From Thiofaba sp039822285 (GTDB lineage: Bacteria; Pseudomonadota; Gammaproteobacteria; Halothiobacillales; Halothiobacillaceae): DNA of 64,000 bases. The stretch lies in contig NZ_JBAJEY010000001.1 of assembly GCF_039822285.1 (NCBI RefSeq), positions 558,001 through 622,000 of the forward strand. The letters are read 5' to 3'. Position 1 is the first letter of the stretch; every line of letters begins with the position of its first letter. The notes below the pieces were generated by a model. It saw nothing but the letters and a program-made list of their open reading frames with translations. It was not told where the DNA came from and made no database searches. This document shows, one piece after another, positions 16,985 through 25,856 of the stretch. The position numbers and the translations under genes are program-made.

Positions 16985-17902
16985 TTAGCCGTTGTATACC
17001 GCTTTCTTTTCAAGCAGCGTCATTTGGACCGCTCTCGGAGGCTTTTCCTCCTCGTATGAAGCACTGAAATTCGTGACAAGGGCCTCAAGCATTGGATTTC
17101 GGTTATCTTCCTTTGCTCCAACATGGTAGAAATGATCTTTAGTTAAAATACTGTATCTAGCCCAAATACTGTGAATAAATTGGTTCGTTCTAAATTCGTT
17201 GCCATGCCAAGTGGAGAGGATAAACCTCGCTTGAGTATCCGCAAGGAGTTTCGCTAGTTGTCTTTCGTGCCCCTCGTCCCAGCCGTTGAAATAATCAGTA
17301 TGTCGGGCGATGTATGGGGGGTCACAATACAGAAGATCGCGCGCACTCGCTTCAGCAATAGTTACTGAGTAATCCTGGCATCGGAACTCGTAGTCTCCTA
17401 AAGCGCAGGCGTCTGCAACAGCTTGAACCTGATTGCTAATCTTTGTGATATAGGCTTGCACGAAACGGTTGGGCTTGCGACAGAATGGAACATTGAATTC
17501 CCCCCGCCGGTTGAAACGGATCATGCCATTAAAACACGCACGGTTCAGAAAAATGAAATCTAACGGATTTCCGTCCCGATTGAATCTCTCTCGGACTAAG
17601 TAATAATACTCCCCCTTCGACCGAAGTAATTCTGCTCCTTCTCTTTCTAGGAACCGTCTCGTGATCGCGGCGGTGATCTCGCCCTTGGCGATGCATTGGT
17701 AAAAATTGATGAGGTGTGGATTTGAGTCTGCAAGCAACGCCTTTCGAGGCCGTACATTGAAGGCCACTACCCCTGATCCCATAAATGGTTCAATCCAGCG
17801 ACCGTCGAAATCGGAAGGGATTATGGCTTTTATCCAGGGAACAAGTTTAGTCTTGATCCCTTGACACTTTATCGGGGGGACCAGTATTCGATGGGTGGTC
17901 AT
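16985..17902 (-). CDS. Adenine-N6 DNA methyltransferase, M.EcoRV-like
   Basis: 305-aa Dam/D12-class methyltransferase (alpha class). Motif I is EPFMGSGVVAFN (residues about 38-49) and motif IV is LLYCDPPYIARH (DPPY at 194-197). FLNRACFNGMIRFNRRGEFN and VPFCRKPNRFVQAYITKISN closely resemble my recollection of M.EcoRV, which methylates the first A of GATATC. It would protect host DNA from the adjacent endonuclease. ATG at 17902 overlaps the endonuclease stop (ATGA), so translation is coupled. Low GC relative to neighbours; carried between two IS copies. Confidence 0.92.
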   Translation of the reverse strand: MTTHRILVPPIKCQGIKTKLVPWIKAIIPSDFDGRWIEPFMGSGVVAFNVRPRKALLADSNPHLINFYQCIAKGEITAAITRRFLEREGAELLRSKGEYYYLVRERFNRDGNPLDFIFLNRACFNGMIRFNRRGEFNVPFCRKPNRFVQAYITKISNQVQAVADACALGDYEFRCQDYSVTIAEASARDLLYCDPPYIARHTDYFNGWDEGHERQLAKLLADTQARFILSTWHGNEFRTNQFIHSIWARYSILTKDHFYHVGAKEDNRNPMLEALVTNFSASYEEEKPPRAVQMTLLEKKAVYNG

Positions 17903-18723
17903 GGTTGATTGTTCCTTGGGACGATAAGCGACGGATCGCCACCGCGGTATTTCACGAAATCAACAAGCGAAGTAATCTTCTTAGTTTTCCCATCTGGGCC
18001 TTTGACGACAATCTTTCCAAAATTCATCCAGTAATCGTCAAACCACTCCTCGCCCAGCTTGGCGAACATGCCGTTGCCTGAAAGGATATCCTCAATGCGT
18101 TGAATGCTTCCGATATTAGCTGTGTTTCCAGAGCCGCCCTTATCGCTAGCGATTTTCCATTTCTCTGCAACGAAGAACTGGATATTCGAAATGACCGAGG
18201 TGATAGAATGAAGTTCCTCAATACGATAGCATCGTGTTTCGTCAATCGTGGCTCCATCAGCGCGATCATAGATGATGCCCAAGCAAAAATGCCCAGAATA
18301 GCTTCCATAAGGAAACTGAATATTCTTGGTGCTTGTTCGGTTCTGAAAGTATTCGCCATGTGAACCAAGAGTGAATCCATTGCAGAGCCAGGGCTTACCG
18401 GGAGGACGGTAGGTCGTTTTAAAGTCAACAGCAAACCGGACGGATTCATCACGCTTTAAAACGAACGATATATCCGGGTAGTAATTCTGATGCTCGGCCA
18501 AGACGATGGCGAACTCATGCTGGTCAGCAAAGGCAAGAATTCTTGGGAAAAGGTGGATCTCGAGGATTTTGGAGACAATCTTGGTGTCGGACGAGATTGT
18601 ATAAATGTTTCTAAAGGCGTCGATGAATCCTTTCACTGACCACTGTCCGGCGTCGGTGCTCACATACCCTGTGAGAGTGTTCGCAAAGTCTTTCAAGGCG
18701 TTCTCGAATTCTGCTTTAGTCAT
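17899..18723 (-). CDS. Type II restriction endonuclease, EcoRV-like (predicted GATATC)
   Basis: 274-aa PD-(D/E)xK endonuclease. The catalytic triad matches EcoRV: Asp84 in NYYPDISF, Asp100 and Lys102 in FAVDFKTTY (EcoRV Asp74, Asp90, Lys92). The base-reading R-loop GSGNT is conserved at residues about 197-201 in KGGSGNTANIGSI, and the Q-loop region HQNYYPD resembles QQNHYPD. FTLGSHGEYF and TKNIQFPYGSY also align by eye. Thus cutting of GATATC is predicted. About 30 residues longer than EcoRV. ATG at 18723 is preferred over a GTG one codon upstream. The gene lies upstream of its methyltransferase with no controller gene visible. Confidence 0.9.
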   Translation of the reverse strand: MTKAEFENALKDFANTLTGYVSTDAGQWSVKGFIDAFRNIYTISSDTKIVSKILEIHLFPRILAFADQHEFAIVLAEHQNYYPDISFVLKRDESVRFAVDFKTTYRPPGKPWLCNGFTLGSHGEYFQNRTSTKNIQFPYGSYSGHFCLGIIYDRADGATIDETRCYRIEELHSITSVISNIQFFVAEKWKIASDKGGSGNTANIGSIQRIEDILSGNGMFAKLGEEWFDDYWMNFGKIVVKGPDGKTKKITSLVDFVKYRGGDPSLIVPRNNQP

Positions 18724-18726
18724 CAC

Positions 18727-18780
18727 TTGTGATCTCTTTCTTGCGGCTAACGTCTAGTGAACACAGAAAAATGTGTATAA
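18727..18780 (-). promoter_or_regulatory. Leader of the R-M genes next to IS copy 2
   Basis: 54 bp between the endonuclease start and the IS end. On the minus strand the IS-cargo junction reads CCTATTATACAC, which offers a -10-like TATTAT immediately outside the inverted repeat; any -35 would lie inside the IS (TTCAAA at a long 19-bp spacing). No C-box-like palindrome was recognised. Promoter call is tentative. Confidence 0.25.
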
Positions 18781-20101
18781 TAGGCCGTTGAAAAAGTGTT
18801 CTTTGAACGCAGCAGCGACACTGATTTCGAAGAAACGAGCCGCCCAGACGCGGCTGGGCAGCGATTGGAGCGGGCATTTTGGCCTGTTTGCAAGCCGTTT
18901 TGCCCATTTCGGGCGCACGAATCCCACGGTTTACGCATGATGCGCGTCCCACCAGCCGCCGATGGAGCCCATGCGCACCAGGTTGTAGGTGGCAAAGCAA
19001 AGCAGCGCCTGGCCCGTGAGCCTGGCCTGGCCGATCAGCTTGGTCTTGGCCAGACCGCCCACGGTCTTGATCCAGCCAAAGGCTTCCTCGATGCGCTTGC
19101 GCACCTTCAGACTGGTCTTGTAGCCCTCGTGGCGCTTGATGCGACCATCCACCACCGAGTGCTTGTCCTTGGCCGCCACGTGCGGCGTGACCTTGAGCCT
19201 TCTGCAGCCTGTGATGAAGTCCTTGGTGTCGTAGCCCTTATCGGCCCCGACCGTGGCGCGCTTGTTCTTGTTGCCCCGGCGCGCGAGCATGGCCAGCGCC
19301 GCTTCGCGCTCTGCGGTGCCGCTGGCATGGGTGATCTCGACATCCACGATCAGCCCGTTGCGGTTTTCCATGAGGATGTGCCCCATGTGGCACAGGCGGG
19401 ACTTGTCCCCTGGGGCTTTCTTGAACAGCCGGGCATCGGCGTCGGTGGTGCTCTCGTGGGTGTCGTTGCTGCGCTCTTGTCCTTTGAAGTCCACCTCGGG
19501 GTTACGCCCGGGCGGGTTGGCGCTGTCATCGCCTTTGCGCTTGAAGCTCTTGTGCGAGGCCCAGGCCTCAATGAGCGTGCCGTCGACGCTGAAGTGTTCG
19601 TCGCTGGCGAGCTTGCCCCACTGCGCGCTGAGCTTGACGCGCTCGAAGAAGACGCGCGCGAGGTCTTCATTGAACAGGCGCTCGCGGTTGGCGCTGAAGG
19701 TGGAGTGATCCCAGACCTTGTCCTCGATGTTCAGGCCGACGAACCAGCGGTAAAGCAGGTTGTAGTCGATCGCCTCAACCAGCAGCCGCTCGCTGCGGAT
19801 GGAAAACAGAATCTGCAGCAGCAGGGCCTTGAGCAGCATCTCCGGCGGCACAGAGGGGCGGCCACGGCGGGCGTAGACCGCTTCGAACTCGTTGTTCATA
19901 CTCGCCAGCAGCGCATCGACTACGGCGCGCAGCTTGCGCAGCGGGTGGGCCTGCGGCACTCGCTCTTCAAGACTGATGTAGCTGAACATCGCCCCCTGGA
20001 AGTTTTGGTTGCCTCTCATCGTGCTCGTCTGGGTTGTTCTCGGGTGGCTTCAGATCGTAGTGGCCGACGCGGGCGCCGGCGGGGGATTTTTCAACGGCCT
20101 G
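18781..20101 (-). mobile_element. IS5-family insertion sequence, copy 2
   Basis: 1321 bp, same length and orientation as copy 1. Left end is TAGGCCGTTGAAAAA (first base C to T relative to copy 1), right end complementary to CAGGCCGTTGAAAAA. Interior same as copy 1; about 10 differences cluster in the first 45 bp and about 8 in the last 50 bp. Confidence 0.92.
18931..20019 (-). CDS. IS5-family transposase (copy 2)
   Basis: 362-aa DDE transposase identical in sequence to the copy at 15767-16855, with Asp146, Asp260 and Glu311/312 present. Reads toward the endonuclease gene, so read-through could supply transcription to the R-M genes. Confidence 0.95.
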   Translation of the reverse strand: MRGNQNFQGAMFSYISLEERVPQAHPLRKLRAVVDALLASMNNEFEAVYARRGRPSVPPEMLLKALLLQILFSIRSERLLVEAIDYNLLYRWFVGLNIEDKVWDHSTFSANRERLFNEDLARVFFERVKLSAQWGKLASDEHFSVDGTLIEAWASHKSFKRKGDDSANPPGRNPEVDFKGQERSNDTHESTTDADARLFKKAPGDKSRLCHMGHILMENRNGLIVDVEITHASGTAEREAALAMLARRGNKNKRATVGADKGYDTKDFITGCRRLKVTPHVAAKDKHSVVDGRIKRHEGYKTSLKVRKRIEEAFGWIKTVGGLAKTKLIGQARLTGQALLCFATYNLVRMGSIGGWWDAHHA

Positions 20102-20105
20102 TTAG
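20102..20105. repeat. Right TTAG of the composite transposon, shared with repeat R2
   Basis: TTAG follows the outer end of IS copy 2 and matches 15613-15616. It is also the left flank of element R2, whose right flank is TTAG at 20257-20260. Three TTAG copies in this pattern are explained by R2 inserting first and the transposon then using one of R2's duplications. Confidence 0.75.
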
Positions 20106-20256
20106 GGAAACTCTGAAAAATCCATCCATGGATTTTTTCAGATCGTCTTATCAAGGCACATGTCCGCGACGGCCTTGGCGAATCAACGACGGAACGCGTT
20201 GTTCGCGTTGGGGCATCCTGCCCCAAACAGGAAACGCTGAATGATTCAGCGTTTCC
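20106..20256. repeat. Structured miniature element R2 (MITE-like), at the end of murA
   Basis: 151-bp element with inverted ends GGAAACTCTGAAAAA (left) and GGAAACGCTGAAT (right, read on the minus strand), flanked by TTAG on both sides. Read on the minus strand it parallels R1: AAACGCTGAAT/ATTCAGCGTTT hairpin, TTGGGGC/GCCCCAA hairpin, a hairpin around the GAATCAACGACG segment (one arm decayed), the CCGTCGCGGACATG block and the CTGAAAAAATCCAT/ATGGATTTTTCAG hairpin. The murA stop codon TAA lies in its right flanking repeat. Confidence 0.8.
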
Positions 20257-21512
<1,256 letters not shown>

Positions 21513-21516
<4 letters not shown>

Positions 21517-21842
21517 GAATGCTCGTTGTGGTTCGGACGCCCGGCCGCAGGGCTGGGCGATGGATCGGTCGCAAGCAGCGTCTCAAGCTGGCAGGCACGC
21601 ACGATGGCCTCCATGTCGGCCGGGACGTGGCGGATCCCGCTGACGCCCTGGCGTCGCATCTCAAGCATCAGGGCCACGGCGGAACTGTCACAGGCGCTCA
21701 CCCCCGCAAGGTCGAGCGTGACCACCGGCCCATGGGCCAACTCACGCCGGAGCCCCTCCAGCGCCTGCACCACCCCGCCGAGGCGCAGCGGACCGGCAAG
21801 TTTCAGGGTTTCACCCTCCCGGGTGATGGTGAGCTCAGTCAA
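21513..21842 (-). CDS. mlaB: MlaB, STAS-domain subunit of the Mla lipid transporter
   Basis: 109-aa STAS domain protein: TLDLAGVSACDSSAVALMLEMRR contains the typical D-S/T-S/A helix start. MlaB binds the MlaF ATPase and stabilises the MlaFEDB inner-membrane complex. Overlaps both mlaC (ATGA at 21839-21842) and murA (21513-21516). A proline-rich tail of about 20 residues follows the domain. Confidence 0.87.
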
Positions 21843-22444
21843 GCCGCATCACCTGCATTGCGACGCTGAAGCTGTTTGATCAGGCCGTCCATGCCGATGC
21901 GCTGGACGTCCTGCGCGAAGGTGGTGCGGTAGTTGGTCACCAGGCTCACCGCGTCGATGCTGACATCGAACACCTTCCAGCTCGTCCCGCTCTTGCGCAG
22001 ACGGTAATCCACCGGGATCGAGGGGCCGGCCTTGGGCTGGATCTCGGTGCGCACGGTGGCCTCGTTCGGGTCGGCTTCCGGACGCATCGGCAGGTAGCGG
22101 ATGCCCTGCTCGTCATACTCGGCCAGGGACTTGGCATAGGTACGCACCAGCAGGGTGCGGAACTCGCGCGTGAACTCGGCCTGCTGGGCGGGCGTGGCGC
22201 GACGCCAGTTGGCCCCCAGCACCAGCTTGCTCATCGCCTCGAAGTCGAAATGCGGCAGCACCAGCTCGTCGACGATCTTGTAGACCAGCTTGGGGTCGCT
22301 CTTGAGCTGCTCGCGGTTCTGCTTGATCGCCTCGAGCACCTTGTCCGAGGTGACGCGCACCAGCTCATCGGGGCCCATGTCGGCATGCGAAAGCGGTGCG
22401 ATCAGCACGAGGATGGCCGCGAATACAGCGGACAGGAATTTCAT
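21839..22444 (-). CDS. mlaC: MlaC, periplasmic phospholipid carrier
   Basis: 201-aa secreted protein. Signal peptide MKFLSAVFAAILVLIAPLSHA, then the Ttg2D/MlaC fold: VDELVLPHFDFEAMSKLVLG, RTLLVRTYAKSLAEYDEQ, PVDYRLRKSGTSWKVFDVSIDAVSLVTNYRTTF. It ferries phospholipids between the inner-membrane MlaFEDB complex and an outer-membrane component. Start at 22444 overlaps the TolC-like stop (ATGA); an ATG 9 bp upstream is in frame but its Shine-Dalgarno spacing is too short. Confidence 0.94.
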   Translation of the reverse strand: MKFLSAVFAAILVLIAPLSHADMGPDELVRVTSDKVLEAIKQNREQLKSDPKLVYKIVDELVLPHFDFEAMSKLVLGANWRRATPAQQAEFTREFRTLLVRTYAKSLAEYDEQGIRYLPMRPEADPNEATVRTEIQPKAGPSIPVDYRLRKSGTSWKVFDVSIDAVSLVTNYRTTFAQDVQRIGMDGLIKQLQRRNAGDAA

Positions 22445-23784
22445 TGATGCCATTCTCCAAGGGCCTGCCGCAGGGCGGCGACCTGCATATTGTAATCATT
22501 CACGCCGAGCAGATAGTCCCCATACATGGTGGCATAGGTCTTGAAGGCCTCGACCACCTGGTCCATGGTGGCCGAGCCGGCCTCCATGTCGATGAAGTTG
22601 GCCACCATCCAGCGCCGCGCGGACTGATACCCGCTCTTGAGCTGATCCAGCCCGGCCTGCATGCCGCGCGCCCGGTGATAGGCCTCTGCCACCTGGAACG
22701 GGATGCCCATGCGCGCAAGGTTGGCCTTCTCCGTCACCGCGCGCAGCTCGGCCTCCGCCTGGCGCGTGCGCGCATCCTGCACCCCGGGCTGCCAGTTCCA
22801 GCGCATGCCCACCACGGGCACGGCATAGGCGTGATTGAACGGGTCGGACAGGTAGGGGTTGTCGAGCCTGTCGCGGCGCGCAGCCCAGGCCACATCCCCC
22901 ACCACGGCGGCGTACAGGTCGGGCCGCGTCTCGGCCCGGCGGGCCTCGACCATCTCGCGCAGGGCCGCCATGCCGGCCTCGACCTGCTCCATCTCGGCGC
23001 GCTGCGCGAGGGCCTTTTTGACCATTTCATCAAGCGAGCCCTCGGGCAGGTCAACCGGCTCGACCCGCGCATCGGCCAGCTCGAGCGTGGCGGACAGCGG
23101 CAGGCCGATCAGGGTCTTGAGCCCGTCCAGCGACACCTGCTCGATCGCTCGGGCCTGGGCCAGGTAGCGGCCCACCAGCCCCTTCACCGCCTCGAGCGCG
23201 AAACGGTCGGCCTGACGCGGCGGGGTACCGTTGGCGGCACGGCGGTCGAAGGACTCGATGGCGCCGTCAACCCGCTTGTCCAAGTCTTCGAGGAAGGCGC
23301 GGCTTTCGCGTGCGGTCAGCAGGCCGTACCAGGCACGGCGCACATCCATCTGGGTCTGCGCACGCGCAACCTTCACCTCGCCCTGCTTGACGCTGATATT
23401 GCCCTCTGCGGCGGCACTGTAGTGCTCGATCTTGCCGAAGGTGTAGAGCGGCTTGATCAGCGCCAGCTGCAGGCCGACCAGCGGGGAGAGACCGTTCTTG
23501 AACTCACCCGCGTCACTGCGCGGCTCCAAGGTACCTTCCTTGAAGAAGCCTCCCTTCACCGCCTCCACGGCGGAGAGGTAGAGGTTGCTTGAAAGGCTCA
23601 GCCCACCATGCCCCTTGACCTCGTCGAGCAGGGCGCGGGCCTGCTCGACCACCGCCTCGCGCTCGCGGATGCGCGGGTCAGCCTGCAAGGCCAACTCCAC
23701 GGCTCGCTCTAGGGTCAACGGCTCAGCAAGCGCCAGACTCGGCAGGCTTATAAGAGCCAACAAGATCGCACGCATCCCTCTCAT
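22441..23784 (-). CDS. TolC-family outer membrane protein within the mla operon
   Basis: 447-aa outer-membrane factor-like protein: signal peptide (cut near LALA-EP at about residue 20), then the TolC repeat starting LTLERAVELALQADPRIRERE, long coiled-coil regions and a second repeat from LPEGSLDEMVKKALAQRAEM. TolC proteins form trimeric periplasm-spanning channels. It overlaps mlaD before it and mlaC after it by 4 bp each, so it is an integral part of this mla operon. In E. coli this place is empty and the outer-membrane partner is MlaA-OmpC. Here TolC may replace or supplement MlaA. Confidence 0.9.
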   Translation of the reverse strand: MRGMRAILLALISLPSLALAEPLTLERAVELALQADPRIREREAVVEQARALLDEVKGHGGLSLSSNLYLSAVEAVKGGFFKEGTLEPRSDAGEFKNGLSPLVGLQLALIKPLYTFGKIEHYSAAAEGNISVKQGEVKVARAQTQMDVRRAWYGLLTARESRAFLEDLDKRVDGAIESFDRRAANGTPPRQADRFALEAVKGLVGRYLAQARAIEQVSLDGLKTLIGLPLSATLELADARVEPVDLPEGSLDEMVKKALAQRAEMEQVEAGMAALREMVEARRAETRPDLYAAVVGDVAWAARRDRLDNPYLSDPFNHAYAVPVVGMRWNWQPGVQDARTRQAEAELRAVTEKANLARMGIPFQVAEAYHRARGMQAGLDQLKSGYQSARRWMVANFIDMEAGSATMDQVVEAFKTYATMYGDYLLGVNDYNMQVAALRQALGEWHQ

Positions 23785-24257
23785 TTCTTCTCTCCTTCGG
23801 CAGCCTTGTTGTACAGGAACTGGCCGATCAGGTTCTCCAGCACGATGGAGGACTGGGTGATCGTAATGCGGTCGCCATCCTTGAGCACGGCCTCCTCCGC
23901 CCCAGGTAAGAGGCCGATGTACTGCTCGCCCAGCAGTCCTGAGGTGTAGATGGCGGCCGAGGTATCCTTCGGCAGGATGCCGTAGCGGTTCTCGATGCGC
24001 AGCCCAACCTCGGCGCGGAAGGTCGCAGGATCGATGCTGATGGACTCGACCCGCCCGACCACCACGCCGGCCAGCTTGATCGGCGCGCGTACCTTGAGCC
24101 CGCCGATGTTGTCGAACTGGGCGACCACCCGGTAGCCCGCATCATTAGACAGGCTGGCGAGGTTGCTGACCCGCAGCGCCAGCATGACCAGCGCGGCCAG
24201 TCCCAGGGCCACGAACAGCCCTACCCAAACGTCACGCATGGTTGTGTCGTACTTCAT
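23781..24257 (-). CDS. mlaD: MlaD, MCE-domain substrate-binding subunit
   Basis: 158-aa protein: N-terminal transmembrane anchor (VWVGLFVALGLAALVMLAL) and one MCE domain (VVAQFDNIGGLKVRAPIKLAGVVVGRVESI, YTSGLLGEQYIGLLPG, ITITQSSIVLENLIGQFL). MlaD forms a hexameric ring that holds phospholipid above MlaE. ATG 24257 has a GAGGGAC ribosome site; the open frame extends upstream only as a shadow of mlaE. Confidence 0.95.
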   Translation of the reverse strand: MKYDTTMRDVWVGLFVALGLAALVMLALRVSNLASLSNDAGYRVVAQFDNIGGLKVRAPIKLAGVVVGRVESISIDPATFRAEVGLRIENRYGILPKDTSAAIYTSGLLGEQYIGLLPGAEEAVLKDGDRITITQSSIVLENLIGQFLYNKAAEGEKK

Positions 24258-24265
24258 GCTGTCCC

Positions 24266-25045
24266 TCACACGTTGAACATCAACGCGGTCATGATGAAAT
24301 CGAGCCCCAGCACCGCGAGCGAGGTATTGACCACGGTGCGGGTAGTGGCGCGGCTGACACCGTCGGGTGTCGGCACGCAGTCGAAGCCTTCGAACACCGC
24401 GATCCAGATCGCCACGATGCCGAACACCAGGCTCTTGATCACGCCGTTGACGATGTCCTCGTGAAAATCGACACGCGACTCGATCTGCGACCAGTAGGCC
24501 CCGGCATCCACCCCGAGCAGGCCGACGCCGATGAAATACCCACCCAACACGCCGATGGCCGAGAACAGCGCGGCGAGCAGGGGCATGGCCAGGAAACCAG
24601 CCAGAAAACGCGGCGCGACCACACGCTTGAGCGGGTCGACCGCCATCATTTCCATCCCGGCGAGCTGCTCGGTGGATTTCATCAGGCCGATCTCGGCGGT
24701 GATGGCCGAGCCGGCGCGGCCCGCGAACAGCAGGGCGGTGATGACCGGCCCGAGCTCGCGCACGAGGCTTAGCGCCACCACCACGCCGAGCGACTCCGCC
24801 GAGCCGAAGGTGGTGAGGATGTTGTAGCCCTGCAGCCCCAGCACCAGGCCGACGAACAAGCCGGAGACCAGGATGATCTGCATGGACAGCACGCCGATGG
24901 CGAACAGCTGGTCGACCACCAGGCGCGGGCGCAGCAGCCCCGCCGGCAGGGCCGGCAGCAGGGCAAGCAAAAACAGATGCAGGCGACCGAGCCGCGCCAG
25001 GGCATCCTGTGCGCGCCGGCCCAGCAGGGCGAATCCACGGATCAT
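24266..25045 (-). CDS. mlaE: MlaE, permease of the Mla lipid transporter
   Basis: 259-aa membrane permease with 5-6 hydrophobic helices. Family blocks: FAIGVLSMQIILVSGLFVGLVLGLQ, VRELGPVITALLFAGRAGSAI, EIGLMKSTEQLAGMEMMAVDP, and KSLVFGIVAIWIAVFEGFDC. Works with MlaF, MlaD and MlaB in moving phospholipids across the inner membrane. Start overlaps the mlaF stop (ATGA); mlaD follows after 8 bp. Confidence 0.96.
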   Translation of the reverse strand: MIRGFALLGRRAQDALARLGRLHLFLLALLPALPAGLLRPRLVVDQLFAIGVLSMQIILVSGLFVGLVLGLQGYNILTTFGSAESLGVVVALSLVRELGPVITALLFAGRAGSAITAEIGLMKSTEQLAGMEMMAVDPLKRVVAPRFLAGFLAMPLLAALFSAIGVLGGYFIGVGLLGVDAGAYWSQIESRVDFHEDIVNGVIKSLVFGIVAIWIAVFEGFDCVPTPDGVSRATTRTVVNTSLAVLGLDFIMTALMFNV

Positions 25046-25854
25046 GCGACCCTCCCCCGAACCAGGAAATCTTCCTCCAGTGGCGGGGCCGGGTACTGGA
25101 ACGGCACCGGGCCGTCCGGCAACCCCTGCATGAACTGGCGTACCCAGGGGGATTCGCTCGCATGCACCTGCGCCGGGCTGCCCGAGGCCACCACCTTGCC
25201 GTCCGCCAGCACGTAGACCTGGTCGGCGATCGAGGTGGCCTCGGCCACGTCGTGCGAGACGAGGATACTGGTCAGGCCGAGGGCGTCATTCAAACTGCGG
25301 ATCAGCCGCACCAGCACACCGAGGGTGATCGGGTCCTGGCCGGTGAAGGGCTCGTCGTACATCACAAGACAGGGGTCCATGGCAATCGCCCGCGCCAGGG
25401 CCACCCGGCGCGCCATGCCGCCGGACAGCTCGGCGGGCATCAGATCACGCGCACCACGCAGCCCCACCGCATTGAGCTTCATCAGCACCAGATCGCGGAT
25501 CATCGACTCCGGCAGACGGGTGTGCTCGCGCAGCGGGAAAGCGACGTTCTCGAACACCGACAGATCGGTCAAGAGTGCACCATGCTGGAAGAGCATGCCC
25601 ATGCGCTTGCGCAGCTCGAACAGCTCGGCGTGGCGCAGCTTGTGCACGTTGACCCCGTCCACCCAGACCTCGCCGGCATCCGGGCGCAGCTGGCCGCCGA
25701 TCAGCTTGAGCAGGGTGGTCTTGCCGGTGCCGCTCGGCCCCATGATGGCCGCCACGCTGCCACGCGGGATCGTCAGGCTCAGGTCATCGAAGATCACCTT
25801 GGAGCCACGCCGGAAGGTGAGGTTGCGGACCTCGATCAGATTATCGCTGCCCAT
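25042..25854 (-). CDS. mlaF: MlaF, ATPase of the Mla lipid transporter
   Basis: 270-aa ABC ATPase. Walker A GPSGTGKTT, Q-loop LFQHGALLTDLSVFENVAFP, signature ELSGGMARR, Walker B LVMYDEPFTGQDP, H-loop LVSHDVAEA. Drives MlaE-dependent phospholipid transport. ATG 25854 (MGSDNLIEVRNLTF) is chosen; an ATG at 25866 would overlap the upstream gene by 10 bp. First mla gene, immediately after the DUF72-like gene. Confidence 0.95.
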   Translation of the reverse strand: MGSDNLIEVRNLTFRRGSKVIFDDLSLTIPRGSVAAIMGPSGTGKTTLLKLIGGQLRPDAGEVWVDGVNVHKLRHAELFELRKRMGMLFQHGALLTDLSVFENVAFPLREHTRLPESMIRDLVLMKLNAVGLRGARDLMPAELSGGMARRVALARAIAMDPCLVMYDEPFTGQDPITLGVLVRLIRSLNDALGLTSILVSHDVAEATSIADQVYVLADGKVVASGSPAQVHASESPWVRQFMQGLPDGPVPFQYPAPPLEEDFLVRGRVA

Positions 25855-25856
25855 GC

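Larger units (their letters stand above)
15617..20101 (-). mobile_element. Composite transposon: two IS5-type copies flanking an EcoRV-like R-M system
   Basis: 4485-bp unit: IS copy 1 (15617-16937), methyltransferase and endonuclease genes, IS copy 2 (18781-20101). Both IS copies are in direct orientation and all four genes read on the minus strand. The outer ends are CAGGCCGTTGAAAAA and its inverse, and TTAG flanks only the outer ends, which is what transposition of the whole as one unit predicts. The cargo is visibly AT-richer than the surrounding chromosome. It lies between murA and hisG. Confidence 0.85.

Noticed and set aside
15638..17059. Long plus-strand frames opposite the transposase genes (also 18796-20244)
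   Set aside because: Codon pattern is the mirror of the transposase frame; translation is His/Gln/Gly-rich without motifs. Both are antisense shadows in GC-rich DNA.
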